Part shown: piece after piece, positions 22,443-37,292 of the stretch
Layout of the letters: every line of letters starts with the position of its first letter
How positions within the stretch are numbered: position 1 is the stretch's first letter
Translations under genes and position numbers: made by a program
Source: Echiichthys vipera
Lineage: Eukaryota > Chordata > Actinopteri > Perciformes > Trachinidae
NCBI GenBank assembly: GCA_963691815.1
Contig: OY829646.1
Span: 4,513,152-4,577,151 of the forward strand
DNA length: 64,000 nucleotides
Direction of reading: 5' to 3'
Notes under the pieces: model-generated
The model's input: only the letters and a program-made list of their open reading frames with translations
Told to the model about the DNA's origin: nothing
Database searches by the model: none

Positions 22443-23525
22443 ATGGAGAGGAGAAGATTTAAGCCGTGTCTCCCCTCTGTTGTTATAGGCAATGTACGGT
22501 CTCTGTACAACAAAATGGATGAACTGACGGCGCTAACATGGAGCCACGGGGAGTACCGTGAGTGCAGTCTGATGTGTTTCACGGTGACATGGCTGCACAG
22601 GGACATTACGGACCAGAACGTCTCCGTTGATGGCTTCTACACCATTCGGACTGACCGGGACTGCACAGAGAGCGGCCATTCAAGTAAACAGCAGGTGGTG
22701 TAATCCTGGTCATATTACAGTTAAAGAACAGCTCTGTAGACATGTCATCATCGTTGTTTTGTACATCCCTCCCTCTGCAAACCTGACATCTGCCTGCAGC
22801 ATCATACAAACCACCATCTCCAGACTCAACACCCTAGCGCCCTCATCATCATTTACTTTAACCACTTCCAGTTCTGCCGACCTTCCAACAGTACGTGAGC
22901 TGTTCTCACAAAGAGGAGAGGACTCTGGACCGGATGTATGCTAACATTAAGGATGCATACATCTCCTCTTCTGTCCTCCTTCTGGGCAGGTCAGATCATA
23001 ACTTGGTTCACCTCAAACCCTGTTATGCGCCTCTGGTGAAGAGGAAGCCTACAACCACAAGAACTGTGAGGAGGTGGTCTGAGGAGGTTTATGAGACACT
23101 GCAGGGCTGCTTTGAAGTGACTGAGTGGCCTGCACTTTGTTAGCCCCACAGGGAGGACATTGATGGACTCACTGAGTGCATCGCAAACTACATACATTTT
23201 TGTGTGAACTGCAATGTCCCAGCTCGGAAAATACCCTGTTACGCTAATAATAAACTTTGGATCAACAAGGAGATTAAGGCCATCCTGAATGAAAGAAGAA
23301 AGCATTCAGAGATGGCAACCGCAAAGAGATGAGGAGAGTGCAGGGGGTTCTCAGATTTAAAATCAGGGAGGCTAAAGACAATTATAGGAGTGAGCTGGAA
23401 TATAAACTCCAACGTGACAACACAAGGGATGTGTGGAGTGGCATGAGGACCATCACCGGGTTCCAGAAGACTGGTAGCATGTGGTTGGAGGCAGGCCAAC
23501 GAACTGAACGTATTTTTCAATAGGT
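22443..23525 (+). pseudogene. L2/Rex1-like LINE endonuclease and linker
   Basis: Frames broken by several stops encode the start of an AP-type endonuclease (VVIGNVRSLYNKMDELTAL, 22476-22535), the ETW-like box as VTWLHRD, and its C-terminal SDH motif (LLLGRSDHNLVHL, 22980-23020). The linker to RT follows (RRWSEEVYETLQGCF, KLWINKEIKAILNERRK, then VLRFKIREAKDNYRSELE). Endonuclease would nick target DNA to prime reverse transcription. Stops and frame changes (near 22700, 22900, 23140, 23330, 23523) show this part is dead. Confidence 0.8.
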
Positions 23526-24533
23526 TTGATACTGCGGCCCATCCCCCACATGACTCTGCTGCTGGCTGCCCCTCAACTATTGCCACTTTACCTCCCCATA
23601 CTCCTCCTCCTTACAGACCCCTTACCTTCCCCTCACTTCACACCTACCAATTCCAACCCTCCCCCCTGCTCTACATTATGTCCTCCACAACCTGACGACC
23701 TCAGCCCTCCCCCAACGGACACCTCCACAGTGTCCTTCACGCCTGACCTGGTGAGAAGACAGCTGACAAGATTCCACTCTGGCAAAGCTGCAGGCCCCGA
23801 TGGTGTATTTCCCAGGGTGATAAAGCCTGTGCCCCCCGGCTGTGTGGAGTACTGAGTCAAGTCTTCAGCCTGAGCCTGCACCTCCAGAGAGTCCTTGTGC
23901 TATGGAAGACGTCCTGCCTCATGCCTGTGCCAAAGACGCCGCGTCCCAGTGGCCCTCAGGACAAAAGACTGGTGGCCCTGACGTCCCACATCATGAAGAC
24001 CAAGGAAAGACTCGTCCTCGAGCAGCTAAGGCCTATGGTCAGGCTCTTCACTGATCCACTACAGTTCGCCTACCAGCCCCGCCTGGGAGTTGAGGACTGC
24101 ATCACCTACCTGCTGAACAGAGTCTACACTCATCTGGACAAGCCTGCGAGCACTGTGAGAGTCATGTTCTTTGACTTCTCCAGTGCATTCAACACCATCC
24201 GTCCGGCTCTACTGGGTGAGAAGATGGCTGCGATGCAGGTGGAGGCCCCCATCGTGTCCTGGATTGTGGATTACCTGATGGGCAGACCGCAGTATGTACG
24301 CCTACAGAACAGTGTGTCTGACAGGGTGGACAGCAACACTGGGGCCCCACAAGGGAATGTCCTCCCTCCCTTTCTCTTCACCCTCTTCACCTCAGAGTTC
24401 AACTATTGCCACTTTCAGAAGTTTTCTGATGACTCAGCAATAGTTGGCTGCATTGGAAAGGGGGATGAAAGTGAAGACACGACTGTTGTGGGCAACTTTG
24501 TCACTTGGAGTGAGGTGAATCATCCGCAGCTCC

Positions 24534-27778
<3,245 letters not shown>

Positions 27779-27939
27779 TATATATATGTACACTGTTTTT
27801 ACAAATATGTTATCTGTATAATATTGTTGTTGTTAAATATGTTGTTTGTATAGCTGGAGTTTGAAACAAGAACAATATCCCCCTGGGATTATTAAAGTAT
27901 TTCTGATTCTCATTCTGAGTTTGATCAGTCTGTTTCGAT

Positions 27940-28837
27940 ATGTCTCTACCAGTTTTGTGCACCTAGATTGGGAAATATTTCCCCATTCTTCCAGCAGAAC
28001 TGTTGGAGTTCAGTCAGATTCTGTGGTGAGCGGTGATGGACCACACTCTTCAAGTCCATCCACAGATGTTCTGTAGGATTCAGGTCAGGGCTCTGACTGG
28101 GCTACTCTAGAACATTCACCTTCCTGTCCTTTTGCCACTGCGTTGTTTTTGTGGCGTTGTGTTTTGAGTCGTTGTCATGCTGGAAGGTGAACCACCTGCC
28201 CATTTTCAAGTGTCTAACAGAGGGCTGCAGGTTTTCCTCAAGGATTTGGGTGTACTTGGCAGCATCCATTTTCCCTTCAGCCCTGACCAAGTGCCCAGTC
28301 CCTGCTGAAGAGAAACAAGCCCACAACAAAATGCTGCCACCACCACGCTTTACTGTAGGGATGCTGTGTTTTGGGTGGTGTGCTGTGTTTGGTTTCTGCC
28401 AAACAGCACTTGGAGTTCAGCCCAAAAAGTTCAGTATTGGTCTCATCTGACCATTTAACCTTTTGCCACATGGCATCAGAATCTTTAATATAATTTTTAT
28501 GAGACTCACAAGAGGCTTCTTTCTTTTCACCCTGCCATACATGTAGAACTTGTCACATGCACAGATCGACCAACCTCTGCCATTAAGACTTGTTACTCCT
28601 CGGCCTCTTGGTAACTTCCCTGATCAATCTTTTCCTGGCTCGGTCATCTAGTTTGGAGGGGTGGCCCGAACTAGGCAAGGTCTTGGTGGAGCCATATGCC
28701 TTCCATATCTGGACAATGCTCTGAACGGTCCTCAGAGGAGGAGTTAAAGCCTTTGAAATCTTTTTATATCCTTCTCCTGAATTGTGCCTATCCACAACTT
28801 TATCCTGGAGTTCTTTTGAAAGCATCTTTCCAACCAT
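27940..28837 (-). pseudogene. Tc1 transposase, decayed
   Basis: Begins with an ATG at 28837 and a paired-type helix-turn-helix N-terminus (MVGKMLSKELQDKVVDRHNS, then EGYKKISKAL). The DDE catalytic positions are all recognisable: Asp in KWSDETNTELF (about 28450), Asp in FQHDNDSKHNA (about 28160) and Glu in DLNPTEHLW (about 28060). Frame changes occur after about 28585 and near 28330, and a stop lies just before SQSPDLNPTEH, so no intact enzyme can be made. Transposase would bind the terminal repeats and cut and paste the element into TA sites. Confidence 0.88.
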
Positions 28838-29226
28838 GGTGAATTCTTTGTGTTACCATGCTCTACTAGGAGTGGAATCCTCAAGGAACAGCTGATTTTA
28901 TTCTGATGTAAAATCAAAAACACCACAGTTGATGTCAGGTGGAGGCCAATTACCTTGGTGTGTGATCTGGAAGGTGATTGTTATACCTGAGAATGTTTAT
29001 AATGGTTATTCTAAAGGGAGTATTCAGTTTGCCAACACTGCTATTCTAGTTTCTTATTTTTTATTAATTTTCAGAAACTTTGAAAAACAAATTCACTTGA
29101 ATGTTGTAAGGCAAAATGTGTAAATCACGCTGGAAAAATAATTTCTTTATGTATTATCATTTCAGGCTGTAAAACAAAAAAAGAGACTATTTCAAAAGGG
29201 TATCATGACGTTCTATAGACACTGTA

Positions 29227-29930
29227 GAAAAAGACACATATGGAGAAGAATGAAAATGGAACACAAGGAAAGCAGACCCCATGTAAGGAGCAGGTATTAG
29301 TAGTGCTACACTAAATGAGATGAGACAGGTGTTAACTTTCTCCTGACTGTGGCACAGTGATAAAAGCACACAGGCACAGACACAGCAACGTTTATCTATC
29401 TATCATGTTGTATAATTCCACTATTTATCATTCAGGTGAATCTAGTAAGATAAATACATATTGAATCATTAAGTTAAACCTAAAGGAATAGGTCATGAAG
29501 GAGTGAGAGAAGAACAGCAGGCCAATGTGTGTGTGTAGGCTGTGCCTCACGGAGGATACTGAGAGAGAGGATGGTTCCACAGTGTATAACAATCCAGATT
29601 AAGATGAGATGATCCTGATTGAGACCAAAAGATGGTAGCATGTGATACATGTGAGAAGTAAAATGATTGGTAGATGGTGGAGGCTGATAGACAACAAGAT
29701 AATTTCAGTCATTCTGTCTGATCAGACTTGGCTCACTGATTCATTTTGGATGTATTTTTCAAGACTTCCGGAATAAATCGCTTCACCTCAGAACTCTTCA
29801 GACTCCAGCCTTTTTCTTCAAAGTGCTTCTCATATCTTAAAAGTGTGATTTTAAAAAAAGTTTTCTTTAGTGTTTTTCTTGCTATCTAAACTAAGACAAC
29901 AAAAGAGACAACAACGACACACACACTGAC
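29227..29930. other. Non-coding, probable EFL1 intron sequence
   Basis: No gene or recognisable element between the Tc1 element and the EFL1 exon. On the minus strand it follows the splice donor at 29930, so it is presumably intronic. Confidence 0.5.
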
Positions 29931-30078
29931 CGGTCTCTGAGGTCGTCCAGGCAGCGTTGGAGATGAACCTCCCCTGCAGTGACTAGAACATGTTCTCCTG
30001 TTTCCTGGATCAGAACCTCAGCACAGGGATCTGCCTGGTTCAACAGTCGCATCCCACGCACCAGCTTTGGCATCTCAC
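29931..30078 (-). CDS. efl1: EFL1 exon (second of two in the window)
   Basis: Minus-strand coding block EMPKLVRGMRLLNQADP, then ETGEHVLVTAGEVHLQRCL and DDLRD, which I recognise as elongation factor-like GTPase 1. EFL1 is the cytosolic GTPase that, with SBDS, releases eIF6 from pre-60S subunits in late ribosome maturation. This part corresponds to eEF2 domain III. The exon is 148 bp, preceded by an AG acceptor (tgtgctag) and followed by a GT donor (cg|gtcagt). It begins with two bases that complete a split Ser codon and ends two bases into a codon. No stop or frameshift is present. Confidence 0.93.
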
Positions 30079-30275
30079 CTAGCACACAGACACATGAGGT
30101 GGACCAGTTTATTGATTCGTCTGTATTAGTAGTTTATTGGTCATAACATCTGGAAAAATGGAACCAGTGTAACTCTAGTGCAATAGAAGGTGACTCGTCC
30201 TATTTAAATGATGCAAACACAATGACCATCACAGACTGGCAGGTCTTGGGCACACTGACAGCATTGGCGTTACTA

Positions 30276-30942
30276 AGTGCGTTTATATGAAGTTTAAAAA
30301 ACCTGATTGTATTTTGGATTCAGGGCATACTTTGGCTTCTCAAACGCCATGTAAACACCATACCCCGGGTAAAATCAAAGTTTTCATACTCCAGTTTCTT
30401 AAACATCATTTAAACACCATACCCCGGTTAACAGACCTAGATTACTCCTTTAGTAACCGGGGTATTCCTGCATGTAAACATCTTACCCAGAGTAATATCA
30501 GGTTTCCGGTCCACGCATGTGCGGGGCTTAGAACTCCCCCTCCCCACTGGCTTTTGACCCGGAAATAGAATAAACCAGGAAGCAACCGCACCGAAAACAA
30601 CGTGAAAAAAACAACAATAGAGCGTTACTTTTAGACCGAGGGAGGACTTAGCCATGGCAACTAACATTACTACCAAGAAGACCCGTTTCTGTCATAATTC
30701 TGTCCAAAAGTCATTTCTCCCCCCCCGTTTGTGATTTTGACAAAGGTGAACTGGAAAAAAAGCTGTATTCAGATCAGCTGTATGTTGGCAGAGCTTCACC
30801 TACTGTACCGGAGGAAGAGTTACTCTGTAATTTTCCTATTCAACCTCCTTTTCATGTGCACAAGGGGAATTTAAATAATCTGATTATTCCCTTAACCGGG
30901 GTAAGACCATTTGCATGTTACTAATGTGCATGTAAACGCACT
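30276..30942 (+). mobile_element. Non-autonomous DNA element, family with 36386-36982
   Basis: Ends agtgcgtttatatgaag and catgtaaacgcact form inverted repeats. The interior repeats the 'taaccggggta' and 'catgtaaaca' themes several times and contains the conserved segment around cgagggaggactta. The copy at 36386 matches along its whole length in the same orientation. No long coding frame; class unknown. Confidence 0.75.
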
Positions 30943-31768
30943 GACTGATGTTAATATTGACTCAATCCCACATACACCGTCCTGCTGCCCCAAATACTCA
31001 CTAGAGCCCCAAATAGGGTATTACTCCTCCGCTGAAAATCGACGCCAACAAATGCACTTTTTCTTCATGTTTGAGTAACATTTGCCAAGTGACCAGCTGT
31101 TTAAGGGAAAACACTAAAACTATATGTTTGTGATCGTTTTTTAAAATGTAATGTTTTCATTAGGATCCAATGTGACTGGGAGAGAATGCCATTGAAAGCA
31201 TTGAGAAAGGGACTAACACAATGTTGGTTTTAGTTTATGTGATTTGTTGACTATAAGGAAAGATAAACAAAATAAAAAAAAAATAATAAAAAAAATCACA
31301 GGGTTCCTACACCTTTTCCAAAGTCAAATTCATGCACTTTTAAAGCATTTCCAGCGCCTTACAGCTGTGGTAAACTACATATTTGTGTACTTTACAACAC
31401 TCAGTATTCAGTAAACTTATTATTGCACTTGTTCATAACATTACATTAGACATTATTGTCCTACAAACAACCAACATGATGTTTTGAGACAGCTTTCTAC
31501 AGAGGGGTGACAAATGAAAGGGAAACTAACTCAACAAATAGATGGACAGAAATATAATCACCAACTATTTTGATCATCTGTTAACTGTCAAGTCATTTTT
31601 CATGCAAAAATGTCAGAAAAGGCTGTATTTAGTCCCTCAAATATGCAGATGTTCTTTTCTCTGTTATATCAAATATTCAATCCTATATAACATGAATTTC
31701 AAGCAGTTTCAGGCCCTTTATTCAAAATCCAAGTACTCTTCAAACCTTGAAAACACCACACTAAAATT

Positions 31769-32203
31769 TAGGGCTGCACCCAGATAATCGACCAAGCACT
31801 GGTTAACCAAAAAATCATTAGCATACGAAAAAAACAACAACATTAAACATAGTAACGTTAGACGAACATGACCTACCACCTTAAACATGTCAGTAACGTT
31901 AGACAAACATGACCTACCACCTTAAACATGTAAGTAACATTAGACGAACATTACCTTCCACCTTAACATGTAAGTAATGTTAGACGAACATGACCTACCA
32001 CCTTAAACATGTAAGTAACATTAAAAGAACATGACCTACGACCTTAAACATGTTAGTAACATTAGACGAACATGACCTACCACCTTAAACATGTATGTAA
32101 TGTTAGACGAACATGACCTACCACCTTAAACATGTAAGGAATGTTAGACGGTCACTAAATGACGATTGGTCGACCAAGAAAACCTTGGTTAGGGGCAGCC
32201 CTA
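31769..32203 (+). mobile_element. hAT-like non-autonomous element (inner), with 8-bp target duplication
   Basis: Termini TAGGGCTGCAC and GGCAGCCCTA with flanking octamers ctaaaatt (31761-31768) and ctaaaata (32204-32211), a 7-of-8 match. Most of the interior is a 41-bp tandem array. Confidence 0.82.
31845..32151. repeat. 41-bp tandem repeat inside the inner hAT-like element
   Basis: About 7.5 units, each with the core gacgaacatgacctaccacc followed by ttaaacatgtaagtaa. Units differ at a few positions, one is a base shorter. Confidence 0.93.
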
Positions 32204-32370
32204 CTAAAATAAAAGTGTTTTCAAGGATTTCCACCACTTGTACGAACCCTGATATCAGCCTTATCATGTTATCAGTAACAGATGTGTTCACCCTGCTGAG
32301 ACTTGTCTCGTATAAAGAAGCAGACGTGTCCTGTCATTGAGCTTAGTGAGCAAACTGCACTGTTTTTTTA

Positions 32371-32530
32371 CAATGTGAATGGTTGTCTGTCTCTGTTCGT
32401 CTCTATGTGGCCTGTGTGTGTGTGGCGTCCTGTCCAGGGTGTACCCCGCCTCACGCCCGATGTCGGCTGGGATCGGCTCCAGCCCCCCCGCGACCCCGAT
32501 AGGGACAAGCGGTTGAAGATGGATGGATAA
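32371..32530 (+). repeat. Dispersed teleost repeat, 3' part (same family as 1365-1608)
   Basis: Shares gtgtaccccgcctcacgccc and gatcggctccagcccccc with the copy in the BEL/Pao gag and extends to a ggatggata tail, which looks like a retroposon 3' end. Confidence 0.8.
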
Positions 32531-32645
32531 TATGGTGTTTACTATCTATAGATGTTTATGACTCAATACATTATTCTAAAAACAAAAATGCCCACAATCT
32601 TTGTGAATGTGAAAACTAGGTTTGTGTGTGCCTTTCAAGACCTAC

Positions 32646-32777
32646 TTGGATGTTTGGGTTCTATGGCAACCCGTACGATGGGCGTGGCCTCAAAGTTGAG
32701 CGGGATAAAGGGCGGGCAGGCAGGGGAGGACGACAGGGTGGCTGACTTCAAGATGCACTCCTCAAGACCTCCGATAC
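32646..32777 (-). CDS. efl1: EFL1 exon (first of two in the window)
   Basis: Minus-strand coding block GIGGLEECILKSATLSSS, then PFIPLNFEATPIVRVAIEPK and HP plus the first base of a Ser codon. This is the EFL1 segment that leads directly into the exon at 30078. The exon is 132 bp, preceded by an AG acceptor (cctgtcag) and followed by a GT donor (gtaggt). A phase-1 split codon (A|GT) is completed by the next exon, so the two exons confirm each other. The frame is intact. Upstream exons were not found to the right in this window. Confidence 0.92.
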
Positions 32778-33779
32778 CTGACAGGAGGGGATAGGAGAAG
32801 AACATTAACAAAAAGTGAAAAAATTACAATGTTGGGAAGAAGTAAATGGCGATCAGCTGATGGGCAGATCTTGGTTTTGGCACAACTACTACACAAACTT
32901 TCTCATTTTACAGCTAAATAGTAACTAAAATATGTTTCTGAACACACTATGTGAGAAATAGGCAATACAGTAACAGAATCTTGACTGATATTTGATCAGT
33001 GCTGTCTAAAACCTTCTGTGGGTGTTACGGTCACTCAAAAAAGGAAAGTAACAAAATCAAAAATATAAGTACAAGATACAGACAGAACTTGCTAGAACAT
33101 CGTGAGATTTACTTGGAAAGGGATGAGAGCCTTCAAGAAGAGAGGGACTGTGTCTTCGCAGACTCTTAACATCATCCGGTTCCACAATGGTCCACATCTC
33201 ACATTTCAAGCTAAATGGGAATACTGTAGGCAGAGCACCGGACTGGTTTATTTACAGGTCTTAGTGCCATTCTACTCTTCTTTTCACAGCTCTGCACAAG
33301 AAGAGCAATGGAAGTGCATTCACTGGAGTTTAATTTTGTCACTGACATACAGGAAAATATATTTCAGTTAAGAGCATACTTTGATGTGACACAAGATGTG
33401 TCAGTGATATTATAGCCTGTGCCGAAAAAAACAGGAGGAACATGGAACAACAAAAAAAACTCAAACTTCCTTCACCTTTAAAGTTTAGGATAACAAACAA
33501 TAGACTCTTCTCTTTATTAATGTTTGCAAATGAGCTAAGACATGAAACTAATTAGATACTGACTTGAGTTACAAAAGTAAAACTTGGCTAGGACTTGGAG
33601 TGTTCTGAGAGTTGACATGCAATTGTCTCGATTGACTTGAGACTGCTCTTGGACTTGTCACTAATGACTAGAGTTTAACATGTTTTAGTAATGTAATTTG
33701 CCAATTGATTATATACACAGGCCCCAATTTATTATTTTTTATTGAAAGTGTTTTTTGTTGCAAAACAGTTTTTGTCTGT
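32778..33779. other. Non-coding, probable EFL1 intron sequence
   Basis: Upstream of an EFL1 exon on the minus strand. No recognisable gene or element. Confidence 0.45.
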
Positions 33780-33904
33780 GGTGCCGTTGAACTGTATTGT
33801 ATTTTACAGAGAGGTGTGTCTGTTAGTTAGCCTGCTGATATAAATGGGGTGGACAGAATAATAAAAATACCTGTCAGTACAACAAAATACAGTTTAACAG
33901 CACC
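33780..33904. repeat. Imperfect inverted repeat, MITE-like
   Basis: ggtgccgttgaactgtattg (33780-33799) is mirrored by acaaaatacagtttaacagcacc ending at 33904, around a middle that includes aaatggggtggacagaa. This arrangement is common in dispersed fish repeats. Confidence 0.55.
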
Positions 33905-35229
33905 AAACCTACAGCCTTCAAAATGACCTCTCTAGAACAGTCTACAAAACAGACTTGCATTAATAACTTGAGATATGACCTGGAAATATCTCAAATTACT
34001 TCAGTCTTGTCTCTAATGACTCAAAAGGCAAGTGATCAAGTGAAGCTCTGATCATCCTCCAGCCTATTCCAGTAACACCTGTCAAGATCTGTTCATCAAA
34101 TGAAAGTGATCAACTTGAGTACCAGCGATCTCTTCACAGTGTGCAGAGGATTTAGAATGGAGAAAAAACGTGGCCATGCTCCTGAGCACAACTGTTGTGG
34201 TCACTGTTGCTAGTACAAATGTACATCAGCATATAGCAGAAGGGGTTGAGGTAATGTAAATATTAATTAATTGAAGGGATCTGGAGTTGTGTTTGGTCAA
34301 TTAAAAAAATTGGAGGGCAAGTTTACATATTCAATATATCAGGTCTCCCGCGGCTTATAAGTCATAAAGTGTGATCTTTACCTACTCCATATGTAAAATG
34401 TAAAAATAAATAAAATTTTATTGAATTAATTCTTCAAATTGTTACAACTAGGAACGCTGTAAATGTGTTCTTGAAATGCTTTATTTTCATATCACTGTAA
34501 CAGTTCACCAGAACTCGATATTGTAAAAAATCAATGCCTGAGTTCCTCCGTTTTTGTGGCTTGGTTTTACGTTGTCAGTGCAGATAGACAAGTTCAATCA
34601 CGGACCTACAGTGTTAAATGGGAAAAGAAAAGACACAATAAAACATCTGTTCTTTCACAATTTTCGCTATTTAAACTCAGATTACACATTGTGCTTTATG
34701 CACAGTCACAGTGTTTTCATCTTAAAAAAGGACATGCAGATGCCATGTTCTGAGCTGATGAGTGACTTGATCCTGTGTAATATCTTCATTTTCAAACAAA
34801 AACTCACAGCACATGAAAAACGGTAACTTTAAAAACCATATCCAGTTTTAATCAGGCTGTTCAAGACCAACGGCCAACTGAAGAATGCAGCACAAACAGC
34901 TTATAAATCCTACCAACATATGATCTAGTGCATTTATCCTCAAATTAGATCTGATCTAAGATCTGTCATTATGAAAATTAAATGTGTACTAAATATAGAC
35001 TACTCAGCAAACACACGTATACAGTTGTATCTGGAAAAATACTATATTGTATAAAGAAAAACAGCTGAGCAAATGTACATAAATATACTATGTGCCACAT
35101 TAACACTAGCTAAAGTGGCCATTTTGGTGGACAAAAATTGATTTAAAAACAGTCCTGTGAATTTGAGTCACCAGAAACACGGCAAGACACGGTTATCTCA
35201 GATTTCAGTTAATGTTTACAGCTAACTGT
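33905..35229. other. Non-coding, with one repeat tail
   Basis: No gene seen. At 34365-34435 the sequence aagtgtgatctttacctac through aataaaattttattg resembles the tail of the repeat at 57130-57422. Confidence 0.45.
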
Positions 35230-35875
35230 CATTGTCACTGTCACGTAACTTCTTCAGCTTTTTATTTCCTGTGGAGTCAACATGCAGAAATACTGAGAGC
35301 CCACTCTGTCATTGCAACCCACTTTGTGGTCAGAGGGATATTTTAATAACTTTTTATCAAGGTGATGTCAGGATAATTCCTGCAAAGTTTCGTGGTGATA
35401 GGACTTTCAGCTTAGGAGGACTTAGGAGGCATTTTTGGCGATTTTGTGGAGAAAAATACTTGGCAGAAATGCCTGTGGCCTGTTTCACGAGTAACACGTT
35501 AATTTTCAATATACGATGTGGGAGTTAGAGCCCTAAAAACCCTCTCCTTGATGATAGCACCACCTTGTGGTGGACGTGTCATATTTGGTGTGTTCTGTGT
35601 TCTGTGGGGGCCCCATTCTATACCTCCCCTGAAAGTTTTGTTTCCATAACTTGTACTACAGTTAGTTAGTTAGTGCTCCAGTATGAGTGATTTTCAAAAC
35701 AGCTCCAACGGCTGGCTGACTGAAGTCATAGTTTTCTCCTAGCCTCAGACGAGCATCAGAAACTATTGTTCTAAGTTTCTTGTTAATCCGACTTATAATT
35801 GCGAAGATACGCTGAATTACACATAACAGTGCCACCTAGTAGTTGATTAGTGTCAAATGTTGTAGCAGGCCTCAT
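35230..35875 (+). repeat. Dispersed repeat, copy 1 (pair with 63240-64000)
   Basis: From about 35340 to 35875 it aligns with 63493-64000: ggataattcctgcaaagttt, then caccttgtggtggac, tatacctcccctgaa, tgctccagtatgagtgat, and catcagaaactattgttcta. It carries no coding frame. Class unknown. Confidence 0.8.
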
Positions 35876-36385
35876 TAGTACATAGAAAACTGCGTAGATT
35901 ACAAAGAAAATATGCAGCACTTGGCCACCAGCCCTGTCAGGCTTGGCTACCTAATAAGAAAACATTGGTAAATGTCAGAATCTGAGTGAGTTTCAAGAGG
36001 GCATTTGGTGGTGAATGATGCCCAGTTTTTCAGAAAAAAACTGACGCCTTCAAAAAAAAAAACATTCTTTGGGACTGAAGAGGCAAGGAGGGACAATTTG
36101 ACATGTTTTCACTTTTAAGTGTAACTTCGGATAACGGTCATACCCAGTGCTATAACCCAGCATTTGTCTCAGTTGTCACTAAAGTTTTTTTAGAATACTT
36201 CTCAGAAGAATAACAACATGGAAACCTTGGACCCTTTCTGTGTGGATCCTGCTTTAGAAGACATGGCCCTGTCCACTGTGTGGATGGAACTATCAGCAGA
36301 CAGCAGAAAGCGTCAGCTGACAGGCCACTCACTCATTCCACCACCACTTGATTTCATGATTTCCCTGAAGCAAGCCTAAGTGTCT
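35876..36385. other. Non-coding, no gene seen
   Basis: A minus-strand frame at 36150-36332 has no recognisable domain or splice context. Confidence 0.4.
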
Positions 36386-36982
36386 CACTCGTTTACATGC
36401 AGTTTAAAAACCTGATTATATTTCTGGTGAAGGGCATACTCTGGTTTCTGTTTACACCGTACCCCGGATAAAATCAGAGTTCTGATACCCCGATACCCGT
36501 TTAGTAACCGGAGTTCTCTGGCATGTAAATGCTTTACCCGGATTATTATCGGGTTTCTGGTCAGTGCATGTGCCAGGGTTAGAACTCCCCCTCCGCACTC
36601 CATGGCGGTGGCTTTTGACCCGCAAATAGAATAATAAACCCTGCAAATAGCGCAGAAAACAACGTGAAAAAACAAAACAATAGAGCGCTACCTTTAAACC
36701 GAGGGAGGACTTCACCATGGCAACTAACATCACTACCAAGATGTAATTATGTCCAAAAGCCATTTTCCCCCATGCTTGTAATTTTGACCGAAGTTAAACC
36801 GGAAAAAAAGCTACAATCAGTCCAGCTGTATGTTGCCGGAGCGCCACCTACTGTACCAGAGGAAGAGTCATTTACCCATTTAACCCCCTCTGATGTATAC
36901 TTGGGGAACTTCAATAATCCAATTTTTCCCTTAACCAGGGTAAGGCCATTTTCAGGTTACTGATGTGCATGGAAACGCAGTG
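36386..36982 (+). mobile_element. Non-autonomous DNA element, second copy (family of 30276-30942)
   Basis: Begins cactcgtttacatgcag and ends catggaaacgcagtg. The middle shares gagcgctacctttaaaccga, gggaggacttcaccatgg and ggaagagtca blocks with the first copy. Minus-strand frames seen in both copies align only because the DNA does. Confidence 0.72.
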
Positions 36983-37127
36983 ACTGAAGTTAAGCACAAT
37001 ATTTATTTTGCTCATTACAGCTGACAGTAGCATAGCACATATTTATAGCTCAGTTTATTTCACATTTTTGTCAAGTTATGTTTTTTTTTTCTCATTTATT
37101 TAGGAGGGTGGCCGTAAGACTATTTTT

Positions 37128-37292
37128 TAAAAAATGATTATTTTGGGGGGCTTTTGCCTTCATGACAGATACAGCTTGAGGTAGACAGGAAAGTTGGAGA
37201 GAGAGGGGGTTACTGGCAGGAAGGGGCCGTCTGATTGGAACCCTGGGCCACCACGGTAAAGACTCAGCCTTTTTGTACATGCTCCCCCCTGA
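37128..37292 (-). mobile_element. tRNA-derived SINE, minus strand
   Basis: On the minus strand: catgtacaaaaaggctgag, then a box-B-like ggttccaatc (37232-37241), a pyrimidine-rich stretch and a caaaagcccc tail. This matches the layout of the SINE at 57423. The A-box end is missing. Confidence 0.6.

Larger units (their letters stand above)
31299..32251 (+). mobile_element. hAT-like non-autonomous element (outer of a nested pair)
   Basis: Left end CAGGGTTCCTACACC and right end tgtaCGAACCCTG form a short inverted repeat, and internal phrases (tgaatttcaagcagtttcag, aaaagtgttttcaagg) are those of a family common in fish. The element is split at about 31761 by the inner element. An 8-bp flanking duplication is not clear. 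Confidence 0.7.
30079..32645 (-). other. efl1: EFL1 intron, 2567 bp, rich in transposons
   Basis: Lies between two exons that join in phase 1: donor aa|gtaggt at 32646/32645 and acceptor tgctag|gt at 30079/30078. It holds a 667-bp MITE (30276-30942), a nested hAT pair (31299-32251) and a dispersed repeat fragment (32371-32530). None overlaps an exon or a splice site. Confidence 0.88.

Noticed and set aside
31845..32151. 41-bp repeats as a possible CRISPR-like or regulatory array
   Set aside because: There are no unique spacers, and the array lies inside a transposon with its own ends.
36385..36763. Minus-strand frames with partial similarity to a frame at 30437-30676
   Set aside because: The similarity follows from DNA identity between two copies of a non-coding element; the frames have different starts and ends.
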